This document shows positions 1 to 16,695 of a stretch of 64,000 nt of DNA, piece after piece. The number at the start of each line of letters is the position of its first letter. Positions within the stretch are counted from its first letter, which is position 1. The notes under the pieces were generated by a model that saw only the letters and a program-made list of their open reading frames with translations, was not told where the DNA came from and searched no databases. The translations under genes and the position numbers were made by a program. Source of the DNA: Panulirus ornatus (taxonomy: Eukaryota > Arthropoda > Malacostraca > Decapoda > Palinuridae); the NCBI RefSeq assembly GCF_036320965.1, contig NC_092241.1, positions 9,125,569 through 9,189,568 of the forward strand, given 5' to 3'.

Positions 1-490
1 GGTTTGATCGAGTAAGTAACGTAAGGGTTAGAGAGATGTGTGGAAATAAAAAGAGCGTGGTTGAGAGAGCAGAGGAGGGTGTTTTGAAATGGTTTGGTCA
101 CATGGAGAGAATGAGTGAGGAAAGATTGACCAGGAGGATATATGTGTCGGAGGTGGAGGGAACGAGGAGAAGAGGGAGACCAAATTGGAGGTGGAAAGAT
201 GGAGTGAAAAAGATTTTGTGTGATCGGGGCCTGAACATGCAGGAGGGTGAAAGGAGGGCAAGGAATAGAGTGAGTTGGAGCGATGTGGTATACCGGGGTT
301 GACGTGCTGTCAGTGGATTGAATCAGGGCATGTGAAGCGTCTGGGGTAAACCATGGAAAGCTGTGTAGGTATGTATATTTGCGTGTGTGGACGTATGTAT
401 ATGCATGTGTATGGGGGTGGGTTGGGCCATTTCTTTCGTCTGTTTCCTTGCGCTACCTCGCAAACGCGGGAGACAGCGACAAAGTATGAA

Positions 491-508
<18 letters not shown>
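1..508 (+). mobile_element. 3' end of an RTE-like LINE (continues left of the window)
   Basis: This is the last ~300 bp of the LINE coding frame, a ~185 bp 3' UTR and an A-tail. It aligns almost base for base with 18609-19100 of the long LINE copy in the same window, including the terminal block with CGCTACCTCGCAAACGCGGG. The left part is cut by the window edge, so the element may be long or full length upstream. The A-run (about 489-508) passes directly into a (TA)n tract. Confidence 0.85.
3..302 (+). CDS. LINE reverse transcriptase, C-terminal part only
   Basis: The frame is open from the window start to the TGA at 300-302 and corresponds to about the last 100 residues of the LINE polymerase. 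Recognisable blocks are WFGHMERMSEERL, then RRRGRPNWRWKDGVK, then GLNMQEGERRARNR; this basic W/R-rich tail is typical of the C-terminus of RTE-like and related LINE proteins. It differs from the copy at 16.7-19.1 kb at only a few residues (for example SEVEGT against SEVRGT), so both copies are young members of one family. No stop or frameshift interrupts the visible part. An internal ATG at 36 is not a true start. The RT domain and any endonuclease lie outside the window or are missing. Confidence 0.8.
   Translation, partial: FDRVSNVRVREMCGNKKSVVERAEEGVLKWFGHMERMSEERLTRRIYVSEVEGTRRRGRPNWRWKDGVKKILCDRGLNMQEGERRARNRVSWSDVVYRG

Positions 509-556
<48 letters not shown>
508..556. repeat. (TA)n microsatellite after LINE A-tail
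   Basis: Pure TA dinucleotide tract directly following the A-run of the LINE; probably grew from the retrotransposon tail. Confidence 0.95.
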
Positions 557-558
<2 letters not shown>

Positions 559-589
559 CTTGAACGAGTGTCAAGTCAAGACAAGCTAG

Positions 590-1070
590 TTTAAATAACA
601 CTGTTGAGCGTGAGGTTGCTAAATTTATCAACAAAGTTTGAGGTTCTAGTATAAATAACTGACGTTGTTAATTCTATAACAGAAGTCAAGGGTTGTCAGG
701 CTGCAAAACAGTTAGGGTAAGGGTTGTTAGTTTTTATCACTTAAGTCAGAGGCTGTCAATTTACATAACATTTAAGGTGAGAGGCTGTTAAGTTTCATTA
801 AACTATGTTAGAGGATGTCAACTTACGAAATAGTTTGGGAAGAAGCTGTTAGTTTTAATAAGTTAAGGGTTATCAGTTTAAATAATAGTTAAGGAAGAGG
901 TTATTAGCTTTAATGACCTAGGTTAAAGGTTATCAGAGTAAATAATGGTTATGCTAGAGATTGTTACTCTTAATAACTTCACCTGGAGGGTATCATTATT
1001 TCCAATAACACTATTAAGCCAGAGGTTGTTAGTTTTTATAACTATTAAGCCAGAGCCTGGTAGTTTTTTT
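590..1070. repeat. Decayed ~30-bp tandem repeat
   Basis: About fourteen diverged monomers of roughly 30 bp. Two types tend to alternate: one reads like GAGGTTGTTAGTTTTTATAAC, the other like GGTTGTCAATTTACATAACA. The alternation suggests an older ~60-bp dimer unit. The array ends in a T-run (about 1067-1081). There is no coding potential. Confidence 0.7.
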
Positions 1071-1081
1071 TTTTTTTTTTT

Positions 1082-2607
1082 GCCATAACAACTGTTAAAA
1101 AGACCTTTGTTTTAATTCAATCTATTTAACGGTTATGATTCCAAAATGCGCTGAGACACAAATACGTGACGAAAGGAAAACTAGAGAGTAAGAAAAGGTG
1201 AAACAGTCGAGTTGGGATGTCTGAAATTGATTTTATTTGTGCCTGTGCAGCTGCGCCCACGCCAGCTCTCGGCGGTCCTGTCCACTACTGTATAAAGATG
1301 AGGGAAAGACCCCGGCAAGGTCTATGGCTGTGATATCATCCCTCTCCAACGAGTGTGACGAAGCTCTTCACTAGCCACTCCGGATAACATACGTATGTGA
1401 GCCCCAAATATACGTATGTGAACTCCAGCAACCACGAGATGATGATGGTGCTGGGCGTACGAGGAATGAAACAAGCTCCACGTGTACCCTTGAGGCTCCC
1501 TCACCCGCCAGCACAGAACACCACCATGACTCTCCAACCTTATCTAGAATCCTCTGGTATATATGCGTAAAAGCAACGAGCAGGAAGGGAGGGGTATGTT
1601 ACCAATAAAGATACAACGTTTAATGTTGTGAAGTAATGAAATTAACTGAAGCAGTTAACATCATTACCTGCCTGGTGAGGGTCACACAGGGGGGTTGCTG
1701 CTACCACTGGCCTACCAGGCACTTCCCCCTGTCGTCTCTACCATACATGCCTCATGTAACATCTACGTACACTGTACAACACCGTCGTAAGTGAGGACAG
1801 TGCTACATCTGACGTACCACCAAACCTATTCATACCTTAGATATGCTGAGTTCAACATAAACTGTGATTTATTGATTTTTATCGTTTTATCACATCAGCC
1901 AATGGGTGACCCACTTAATGTAAGATGCTAGCTTGTGAGCCAGAGTGATCATGTCTGCCCACACTCGGTGCCAGCAATGGTGACTAGCCTCGCCTCTGAC
2001 CCTCCCTCAGGACAGTAGAGATCTGTGTCCAGGAACTCGTTTTGCCGGTACTATAGTACGCAGCAAGATCCTACTCTGGCGCACCCTATGGATATGCGCT
2101 AACCCTGGTGGCTGGCCCACCGCGTACCTACAAGCTGACGCTGTCCATGTCCGGATTAGAAGGCACTCTAACTTGTCTTGTTGTTCCTTAACTCCTTAAC
2201 TCATTATGAACGCGTTCAGTACCAACGATGTTTCACATCTGTGTATCGAAAATTTTTACTTGAGATGTCCGAGTTCATCCTTTGAAAGACGGTATCTGTT
2301 TTATTATGATTTTACTCAATAAACTGATGTTAAAGGAGATTCGTTGACGGAGTACAAATGCTTTTCAGAGAACCTAAAGACATGAATAATTTGTGTAGAA
2401 TTCATTCCCAGCACACACCATCGTGTCTGACCCTACATGTAAAGACTAATGAAACAAGTTAAAATATATAACCAAACCTCAAGACGAACTGGACACAAAT
2501 GCTTCACTCACTACGTACAATGACGAGTCATCATCACAAATCTTACGATAAACTATGACACAGAGCAAGACACCTACGCAGCAGACAAAATGGAAACCAT
2601 CCACCTG
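1082..2607. other. Non-coding stretch
   Basis: I see no conserved coding block, RNA gene or clear repeat here. Short open frames on both strands look like chance. If the secreted-protein gene on the minus strand continues past 4.19 kb, further exons could lie here, but none could be supported. Confidence 0.4.
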
Positions 2608-2609
2608 GT

Positions 2610-2825
2610 TTTCTATGCTAGGCTGGCCTCTGTACACAGGGATCTGCTAGGCTGACCTCAGTACACAGGGATCTGCTAGGCTGACCTCAGTACACAGGGA
2701 TCTGCTAGGCTGACCTCAGTACACAGGGATCTGCTAGGCTGACCTCAGTACACAGGGATCTGCTAGGCTGGCCTAGGTACATAGGGATCTGTTAGGTTGG
2801 CTTCAGTACCCTGGAATCTGTGTTA
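2610..2825. repeat. 29-bp minisatellite, about 7 copies
   Basis: Unit begins CTGCTAGGCTGACCTCAGTA and ends CACAGGGAT; successive CTGCTAGG starts are 29 bp apart (2644, 2673 and so on). The central copies are nearly identical and the outer copies diverge. Confidence 0.9.
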
Positions 2826-3482
2826 CCTACACTAGTGGCTATCTAAAAATCTTTACATCAACTCATATTTAAAAAAGCCAGTTACTCCATATGCAATAGT
2901 CAAACAGAACAAAGCTCTTAAAACTAGAGTTTATTAAGAGCGAGTTCTTCTACGGAACAAATCTAAACCAGTTTAGCAAGAGATAAGTCTGCTAGAGTGG
3001 CCAGTGGATACTTGTAGAATGGTTATTGTGGTCTGATTGTCACATGCGGTAAACCTGCTTGCACCAAAGCACGTTACCCTCTGTCCTGCTTCCCTGATGA
3101 TTAGCACCGGTACAAGCAGACGGGGTTAGGCCAATCCTCCCCTGCTCCCATCATCAATTTTTTTTTTCCTTCCTGACCATTAATTTCCTCCTCTTCGTTC
3201 CCTAGCAGGGGGAAAAAAAACTAACAAGCGACGCCCCCCACACTCATCACGCCAGGCTGGCGTCCCTCGCCTTACATAACGTGGTGACGTAACTGTCGTC
3301 CGCTGGGAGGGGGAGGAGTGCCTGGGGGCGGTTCAGCTTAGGGGCTGACCTGGGCGTCGTCGTCCACCACCAACACGAGATACATCAACCCCCTTCTACG
3401 TCCGCCCACACAATCTCCTCTGTGGTGTTGTGGCGAAAGCCTAGAGTATCAGGTGTGGACAAGACTACAGTACTACAGTTAT
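2826..3482. other. Non-coding stretch
   Basis: No gene seen. Contains a T-run near 3159 and a more GC-rich part at 3230-3420. Confidence 0.4.
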
Positions 3483-3483
3483 G

Positions 3484-3538
<55 letters not shown>
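3484..3538. repeat. (GT)n microsatellite
   Basis: Uninterrupted TG dinucleotide tract. Confidence 0.95.
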
Positions 3539-3868
3539 GCATTAAAAAGTCACGTGGCGTGGAGGTCCCAAGAGTGACCTTCACCAGGTGAGGACAGCGG
3601 CCTCACTTATTATACCAGAGGGTTGGGCCAGGGTAAGGACAGCACTGTATAACACAGTCACCATCAACGAACAAGATGGTAATCCCGTACCATCATTCAA
3701 CCCAACTCCAACATTATCTGTTGTCACCTTCACAAGCAACGAGGCGAAACCAGTGTGGCAGAAGTAAATGCCATTACTATTTGACGACTGTATGTGTGGT
3801 ATGGGAAGTGTGGCTTCATACTAGCGTTGTCTCGTCTGTATACCTTGTACATATGAAACACGTCTTTA

Positions 3869-3926
<58 letters not shown>
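3869..3926. repeat. (CA)n microsatellite
   Basis: Uninterrupted CA tract abutting the 3' end of a minus-strand tRNA-derived SINE, so on the SINE strand it is a (TG)n tail. Confidence 0.95.
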
Positions 3927-3927
<1 letters not shown>

Positions 3928-4070
3928 CCCTAAGCCAGGTATCCATCTATCGAGCAGTCCCGAAAGGGGAAGATGAACACATGGCTTGGGTGCAGGTCGA
4001 CTGCTGCAACCAGGATTCGAAACTCTGCAGCCTCGTGTTGAGGCATGGTCAGTTACGTCCAATCAATAGA
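3927..4070 (-). mobile_element. tRNA-derived SINE
   Basis: Read on the minus strand, it has a pol III B-box-like GTTTCGAATCCTG followed by GTTGCAGCAGTCGACCTG, CCCAAGCCATGTGTTCATC and, at the end, GATACCTGGCTTAGGGTAG, then (TG)n. The same order of blocks is found at 53.92-54.06 kb (minus), with matching TCGAGTCCTGATTGCGACAG and CAACCCAGCTGTTCATC. A B-box with a conserved tRNA-unrelated body and a simple-sequence tail is the structure of a tRNA-derived SINE. It sits in the 3' flank, or the next intron, of the secreted-protein gene. Confidence 0.65.
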
Positions 4071-4186
4071 GAATCTGGCGTTTCACAGACCTCTCACAAC
4101 ATCAACTTATTAGAACAACCGAGACCAATGGCATTTTTCCTGAAGATGACCTGAAGTGAGACAAGGTGAGGTAGGGTGGTTGGTAC

Positions 4187-9670
<5,484 letters not shown>

Positions 9671-9716
9671 GGTGGGATTCTCCGGCCTCAATAAATCTTC
9701 TGCAACTACACGAAAC

Positions 9717-9736
9717 GTTTTTATATATATATTCTT
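9717..9736 (-). promoter_or_regulatory. Possible TATA box of the secreted-protein gene
   Basis: On the minus strand AATATATATATAAAAACG lies 47-66 bp upstream of the ATG at 9670, so a start site ~30 bp downstream would give a very short 5' UTR. Weak alternative: a 5' non-coding exon joined at the TTGCAG a little closer to the ATG. Confidence 0.25.
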
Positions 9737-11310
9737 GACGAAAGCTAATGAGTTTCCCCTAATATCTGTTAAAATTCGTTTAGATATACTGTGCGAACGT
9801 ATTCTAATGGGGGTGAGGAAGAGGCTCACTCATCCTAGCGACACCTCAAACATTCGTTAACCCGACAAAGTGCAGCGAGATGTGTAGCGGTGTGAGGAGA
9901 CGGACGAAGGGAGGGAGCCAGCCAGGTAGGGCCGTTGGCAGGATACAACACAAGGAGGGACTGACTGATGCCGGATCAGACGTCCGTACGAGTAATATAC
10001 TGGAGCGCCGCCGCTGCCACCGCCCACGACACGACGGAACTAATGTGCGGTTACTTTCCTGAACCGGCGCCGACACATCACCCGGATTTAATTTAATTTT
10101 TCCAAGGGGGTGGATTCGCTGCTGCTGCTGCTGCTACCCTGGGAGGGTGCTGAGATGTGAACCGTGGCGCGCTCCCTCCCTCCCTCCTACCTGCCAGGCT
10201 TGACTGCTGGAGTTGGTGATTGGTGGTGATGATGGTGTGGTATTGGTGACTTCATCACTCGAACAAGACGGGACGGTTACACTACAGGAACCACCTTTAA
10301 AAAAAGGTGTGGGTTTGTGGTGATGACCTGCTATTGTCACCCTCGCTAACTGGCTCACCTGTCAGCCTCGCTGGCTCACCCTCGCTAACTACCTCAAATA
10401 TCAGGAGGAAAAAAAGACTACAGTGAGTGTGATACATCATTTTCAAGATGTAATTATCGAGACAATGTAATTTTCAACATGTGGTTTAGCGGAACATAAG
10501 CTTCTAATACCAATTATATAAATAACTGGCCATATAAATGAATTGTGTAAATGCATGATCTCTGTATCCCTGAAGATTGAATTATCACGAACGCGCTTGG
10601 AACATCGCTTCATTTTTTCTTGGGCTACCAACTTTATCATATACAACCCCTCTACTTCGTAAAGATGATTGACATCAGATGCTGCTGGTTGGTTATCTCG
10701 GCTTTGAACCTATCAACTGCCAGGGTCAATAAGGTCGTCAAGTTTATAAAAACCAACAGATGTTAACTAAGGATGACCAAATAAGTACCGCACATTCTAA
10801 CATGAGTTCCGTACTAATTCATATTAGTTTTAACATTTCAGCTGCGTTGTCGAAAATTTTTAAAAAACAATCCGAATGGACGGAAATGTTTTCTGTTTAC
10901 GGCGGGAGGTCTATGAACCGCATTGGTCTACCGCAGAGTTCTTATCACATTTCCGTTCCCTTACTTGCCTCCCTTATAATTTGGCCACTTTTCATGGAAC
11001 GATAACTCAATCAACTTGTATGTAATTAGGTTGGATTTGATTCATAAGTAAATGACCAGTACTAGATGAAAAGTCACAATGGTGTCAAAATAATGAATAT
11101 TCAATCTCTTGTATTTCTAGCACGATCCGTAGTATATACAGGCAATATTTGGGCCCTTCCGGCAAATTGTTTATACTCAAGAAATGCGGCTCCGGGACCG
11201 AGCCTTGTCGAATTCCGGCTTCACAAGGCAACTCTTCGTCAACTATTCTTTTCGTCCGAATGAAGTTTTGTGTACAAAGAAGGAAGCTTCCCCATCCGAA
11301 CTTTCATGAT
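9737..11310. other. Upstream flank of the secreted-protein gene
   Basis: 9890-10070 is relatively CpG-rich (CGCCGCCGCTGCCACCGCCC). A short GCT run lies near 10120. No coding block recognised in the rest. Confidence 0.35.
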
Positions 11311-11323
11311 GCCTATATATATG

Positions 11324-11391
<68 letters not shown>
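11311..11391. repeat. (TA)n microsatellite
   Basis: TA tract with two early interruptions (GCCTATATATATGCC); borders the 5' end of the SINE-like repeat. Confidence 0.9.
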
Positions 11392-11396
<5 letters not shown>

Positions 11397-11634
11397 GGGG
11401 ATGGGGGAGAAAGAATACTTCCCACGTATTCCCTGCGTGTCGTAGAAGGCGACTAAAAGGGGAGGGAGCGGGGGGCTGGAAATCCTCCCCTCTCATTATT
11501 TTTTTTTTTTGATTTTCCAAAAGAAGGAACAGAGAAGGGGGCCAGGTGAGGATATTCCCTCAAAGGCCCAGTCCTCTGTTCTTAACGCTACCTCGCTAAC
11601 GCGGGAAATGGCGAATAGTTTGAAAGAAAAAAAA

Positions 11635-11651
<17 letters not shown>
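11392..11651 (+). mobile_element. SINE-like repeat, copy 2 (plus)
   Basis: Same element as 8812-9058 but on the plus strand. It starts near CCTGGGGATGGGGGAGAAAG, runs through GTATTCCCTGCGTGTCGTAG and GCGACTAAAAGGGGAGGG, has an internal T-run, and ends CGCTACCTCGCTAACGCGGG-AAATGGCGAATAG followed by an A-run of more than 20. The block just before the A-tail matches the LINE 3' end (19059-19085) at most positions. (TA)n tracts lie on both sides and hide any target-site duplication. Confidence 0.8.

Positions 11652-11704
<53 letters not shown>
11652..11704. repeat. (TA)n microsatellite after SINE A-tail
   Basis: Follows directly on the A-run of the SINE-like repeat, as after the LINE tail at 508. 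Confidence 0.95.
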
Positions 11705-11709
<5 letters not shown>

Positions 11710-11825
11710 GTGCATTTTTACGTGAACCCGTCGACAGATCCCCAAATCAAGTAATGAAAGTGAATAAGGCATGTCCTGCCCGGCCCTTCATCTCAGACAT
11801 AGCCTAGCCGCTTCTGCATAATCTG

Positions 11826-11843
11826 ATTAGGTTAGGTTAGGTT
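11826..11843. repeat. Short TTAGG run
   Basis: Three TTAGG copies, the arthropod telomere motif, but too short to mean more than a chance or interstitial trace. Confidence 0.3.
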
Positions 11844-11844
11844 C

Positions 11845-14800
11845 TACATATATAAATACTGAAACAATGTTTACGATTTATATGGTCATATGTTTTTGAA
11901 CAAAATATCATCAATGGCATGTACTTACAGCTGTTCTCACTACACAGGAAAACTTCAAGTATGGACGCTAATCGTACCCAAACATTTAAGGAACGAAATG
12001 TGAAACAGACGATGCTTCACAGGGGAAACGAGCCATGGAAGTTCCCGTAGCGTGAAATTATATCATGGTCGACGGACGCTGATCTTGACACTGCATACCC
12101 GTGCATCACCGGTAATGTTTATTAGTGCACTAGACATTGTAAGTGAATTAACCATACTATGTCTAATTACGTCCATAATGTCAACCGTCAGATGAGAACT
12201 TCTAATTTCTCATCTAATTTATCAGAAACCTTCGAACTACATCGGTAGACATTTAAGTTCACAGCTCATGACACAAACAGATCTCATGTGACTAACCCAT
12301 CACCCCTGGAGACACAGATGACACCCTATCATTACAGGAGACACAGCTGACACACCATCACCCCAGACAACACAACTTTTATATCATAAAAGATTTTTAG
12401 GACAACATAATACAGTGAGCGTGACTGCAAAATTGAAGCCTCTCCGCACTTCAGGTTATGATTCACTGAACTAATTCGAAACGGAGGAAAATCCTCTTTT
12501 TCTGACTGACTTTTTCAATGGTCTGATTTTAAGAGATCTTCCCAGAACTCACAGTGTGGGTACCGAGAACATCTGTAAACATACATTTCTTCTGGATACT
12601 TTATGGTTGGAAGGTGAGCGAAAAGACTTGAAATCAGTCCATGTCGTCCATCGTACCGGTACGCTTTCTTGTATGTCTTTCAAAGTTTTTCGCTTTTCGC
12701 TCAGCATGATACCTTGTGAGGTTCAAGTTTCAGGCAGTTAAAACATGACTTAAACACGACCCCTAGGAATTATGGAGTGACCTTTGTCAGGTGAAAGGCC
12801 AGAGATTCGTATACCCAGGAGTTGTACAGCCATGATCAAGAGGTTGTGTGAGGTTATCTTTTATAGTAACTATATCTGAAAGGTGCTTACGAGGTAAGCG
12901 AGTGCTAAAGTTTAGGGCAGGTCTACAGTTAGATGGTCAGTGGAGAGGTTTGTGGTATATTCCCAGCAGTTCATAGCCATTCTGTATAACGAAACAAAGG
13001 AATACAAATAGTACCACTGGACATGCAACTGATTATACAAATAGCACCACTGGACATGCAACTGATTACCCTATTCTGGACAACGATGTGTGCAAATCAT
13101 CCTGACGCCAATCCGACCCACCAGGAACAGGTATAAACTTACGTTATGGTCATCTGCCTTCAGCTACAGATGACGTCTGGCAAGAACCAACAACCTCAGG
13201 AAGGTTTAAGTTCCACCGGTCCAAACTTCAGGGTTGACTCAGCCACGTAAACCTATCCCCGGCCGTCGCTAACCGCTTTCTAGGTACCCACCCACGTGCG
13301 TGGTGTTCCTGGGCTTTACTCTGGCGGAAATTTTGTGCCGGAAATCCCGGGTCCGAGCACTCTGCCCTGACGAAAAAGCAGCCAACCTGGATGATGCCAG
13401 AGGGTGTGGACGGTACGACGCTGCGTCAAGAGGTACAGTAAAGCAACGTGCTCTAAGGCTTCTTGAGTGGAGGTTAAACCTGTGAGAGGTTTGGGAACCC
13501 CTTAAACCATCGTTGTTATTCAATCACATAAGATATATGAATGAAATATTCCCTGTTCTTGACTTCTGAACTTAACATTTTACTCAAACATTTACTAAAC
13601 TGGATAACTCATCGACAAAATGTAATCTGTATCCAAATGCATTATCAAAACGTTTAATGTAAGACCAAGAATTATCCAACGTATATTTAAGAACAAATAC
13701 TTCGTCTAGACACGAAATGTATATAGTTACAAATACTAAGTGTTGTAACTAAATGTATATAGTTACAAATACTAAGTGTTGTAACTAAGTGCTGGACAAT
13801 CCAAATGAAACACTGCTAACAGGTTCCAGGCCCTTTTAACCTTTGCTCCAGACCCCGTCAGTTAGGTTTAAGGATCAAGGGCCCTCCAATTAGGCTCCAG
13901 GCCCCCTTCAGGCTGTACAATTTACAGAGCCGTACGGTGTCATCATTGAGAGTATGCTAACCAGACAGGAACACGTCTTCACCATCATCAAATCCTCCAG
14001 CTATCGTTTCTACATCTTTCGTCGACCTGACACTTGCACTCCCCCTACACCTGAAATGAGTCTTTACGAATGCACTAATGCCTCCCTCGCTCGGTCTTCC
14101 TCATTATCCACGACAGATCAGTGGCTGAAATATGTTTAGAAAATAGTGTGCATAATCATCTTACAGTCCCTCTTACACCGCCTACCAAGAAGGGTTCAAA
14201 GCACCGAACCCTTCCCACCCTCTCTAACTACAGCATCGTACACTAACCTCGCTGGCAATTTGGTGATGATCCTGCCGCACGAGCTATCTCACCATCATCA
14301 GAGATCCCTCGCCCCAGGGTTGAAGTTCACCTCCATCCTAATCACTGTGAACATTATAAAGATAAACTGACAGAAAGACAGATACACATAGATGCACACT
14401 GTTCATATGCATATTTCTACAACTGTTGCATTTTCCAGCATCCATGTCATTTCATATCTATGGACAAAACTAATATCACAATATAATAAAAAAAAAAATC
14501 CAGTACAATAAACATGGCTTACTTCACTGTACTTCACTTTGTATATTCACTCTTCTTCAGCTTTGAAGCTACTTCTATCTCTGCCTTGGGTTAACCTCCA
14601 ACATCAACAACTCCCTTTTTCCAAAACCTTCAGTTTCCAGCATGGAGAATTTATAATTCGAAAATGCGACATTCTTTTTAGCACCAGATACTCTGGTATG
14701 ATTCTCCTGGTGACCGTGAGCCTGGTGTTTCCTATACACTACACCAAGCTCGGTGATTCTAGTCCTTTCCTCAACATTAACTGTGCTTCTCATCAACCAG

Positions 14801-15087
14801 GTTTCTCCCTCACTCACCCATATCCTGATGCTATATATATTTTACTGACTTTTTCTGGCGCTTTCACGCAACTAAGCCTTAAACAGTTTAAAAAGGCCTT
14901 AATCCCCAATATGACTTTCCAGATTCTGATAACCTAATTCATTTCCTTCCTTTTTATTCTTTAATTCAGTTACAAAGGAAATTTTATATTTGGTAAAATA
15001 TCTGCTGTGCATACACGACTCCTCGTCCGTTCTCTCGTCACGAATTTAATTCTAACCAGAACAGAATTTTTCCGGCACGCTTCCGTG
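11845..15087. other. Non-coding stretch with minor repeats
   Basis: No gene recognised. Small items are an imperfect inverted repeat at 12613-12703, two copies of a 34-bp unit (13016-13072, containing ACCACTGGACATGCAACTGA) and two copies of a 36-bp unit (13716-13790, containing GTATATAGTTACAAATACTA). A 132-codon open frame at 14539-14937 has no recognisable motif. Confidence 0.4.

Positions 15088-15179
<92 letters not shown>
15088..15179. repeat. (TC)n-(TA)n microsatellite
   Basis: TC tract followed at once by a TA tract. Confidence 0.95.
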
Positions 15180-15181
<2 letters not shown>

Positions 15182-16695
15182 CCACTTCTCTCTTGCCTCT
15201 AACTTGTTCTTTCCTTCAGTGTGCTCTACGTTGCCTCACAGCGAACGTACTCCCTCTACATGTCTCAGCACACGGGGAACTAATCCTTACATTTATTCTG
15301 CAGTTCCTCGTCTGTAGCACACCCTCTATATAAAAATCCCTAACAGCATGACCTTAAGGCCGGAACACGACGGTACTTCCTTTGGGTATAATGGCCTGAC
15401 CCAAGGGTCGTATCATCATGCTCAAATTTATGAATACCCATCACCGTTCTCATTCCTTCACATCTCTCCCATTAATATAAAAAACAAAATTCCCATTTCT
15501 AACTTACAAGTTAATCTCCTGTCATAACACTATCTTAACACATCCTGCCAAAATAATTACGTCTAGCACGTTCCCTTAACACTATCCATAATTTACCCTT
15601 CTCTGCAGTATGTGAGTGCGTTTACATCTAACAAGCTAATACTAGCACCTCTCAACACTGATTACCTACAGATAATGATGTAGCTTCCTAAATTCTTCAT
15701 TAACTGTATTTATGAAATTCAAAATTCATAATCCTAGCGGGCGTAGTCCATTCTTCCACTCTCCCAATTCAGTGCTTTAATCACCCGATTCGAACACAAT
15801 GAGACCAACTTTCAGAACTCAAATAATCACTCTTGCTCTACTAATATTCTACACAAAGATTTCACACTAACTACACGGTTCACATACACGGGAGTCACTC
15901 CAATAACTCGTTGCCTCTCCACACAGTGTGGTGGCCATAAGGTCGTGGGTCTCGAGTATATAAAGAGAACGACCTTCCTGACATATCTAGCGAGTCGAGA
16001 TACAAGCCAGAACGAAGCTTCGTCATGGACGATAAAGCCATTAAATCAAGAAATGAGAACGAGATTTGTTCTGTGCTTTACTTATCTGAATCATGAGTCG
16101 ACGTAGAGTCTGCTGATAATGTTAGTTTCACACCACGCAGTATTTTGACCAGCCGCCCACACTTGTCTCCTTGCCATCTGAAAGAGGAAATTATATTATC
16201 AGATAATACATAATTAATGATCGAAAATATTGGGGAAAAAATACTCTCTCAAAATTCGGCATATAAATTGTAGAAATCTAATACAAGCCTTTTAAGCATT
16301 AAGATAAATTTTTGTGCAATGATTCCTCATTCATATATTTCAACAACTGTTGCCAGACGCCGCCTCCTCCAATTTACAACACGAGTGAAAAAACGTGCAT
16401 TTATGCCGGCGAAATCAAGGCACCGTCTCTAGTTCCCAAGTTTATTTTCTCACTCCTTACAGAGAATAGGAAGCCTCCCTAGAGTAAATGTACAAAAAAA
16501 AAGGAATACAGTTGTTACAGTAATATCAAAAATTTCACTGCACAATTATTTGTAATACAAAACACTATCCCCCTTAAAAAAAAGACAATCAACTAGAAAC
16601 ATGTACTTCTAAAGAAAAACATAACCTAAGCTGCAATAAGGAATGTTAAACAAATCAAAGCACGTGTAGAGGAACTACAGTAGCTTGTACAATAT
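15180..16695. other. Non-coding stretch
   Basis: AT-rich sequence without a recognisable gene. 15340-15420 carries two opposed traces of the CGACGGTACGACCC family (ACACGACGGTACTTCC, then CAAGGGTCGTATCATCATGC). Confidence 0.4.

Noticed and set aside
11826..11843. Telomeric repeat (TTAGG)n
   Set aside because: Only three copies.
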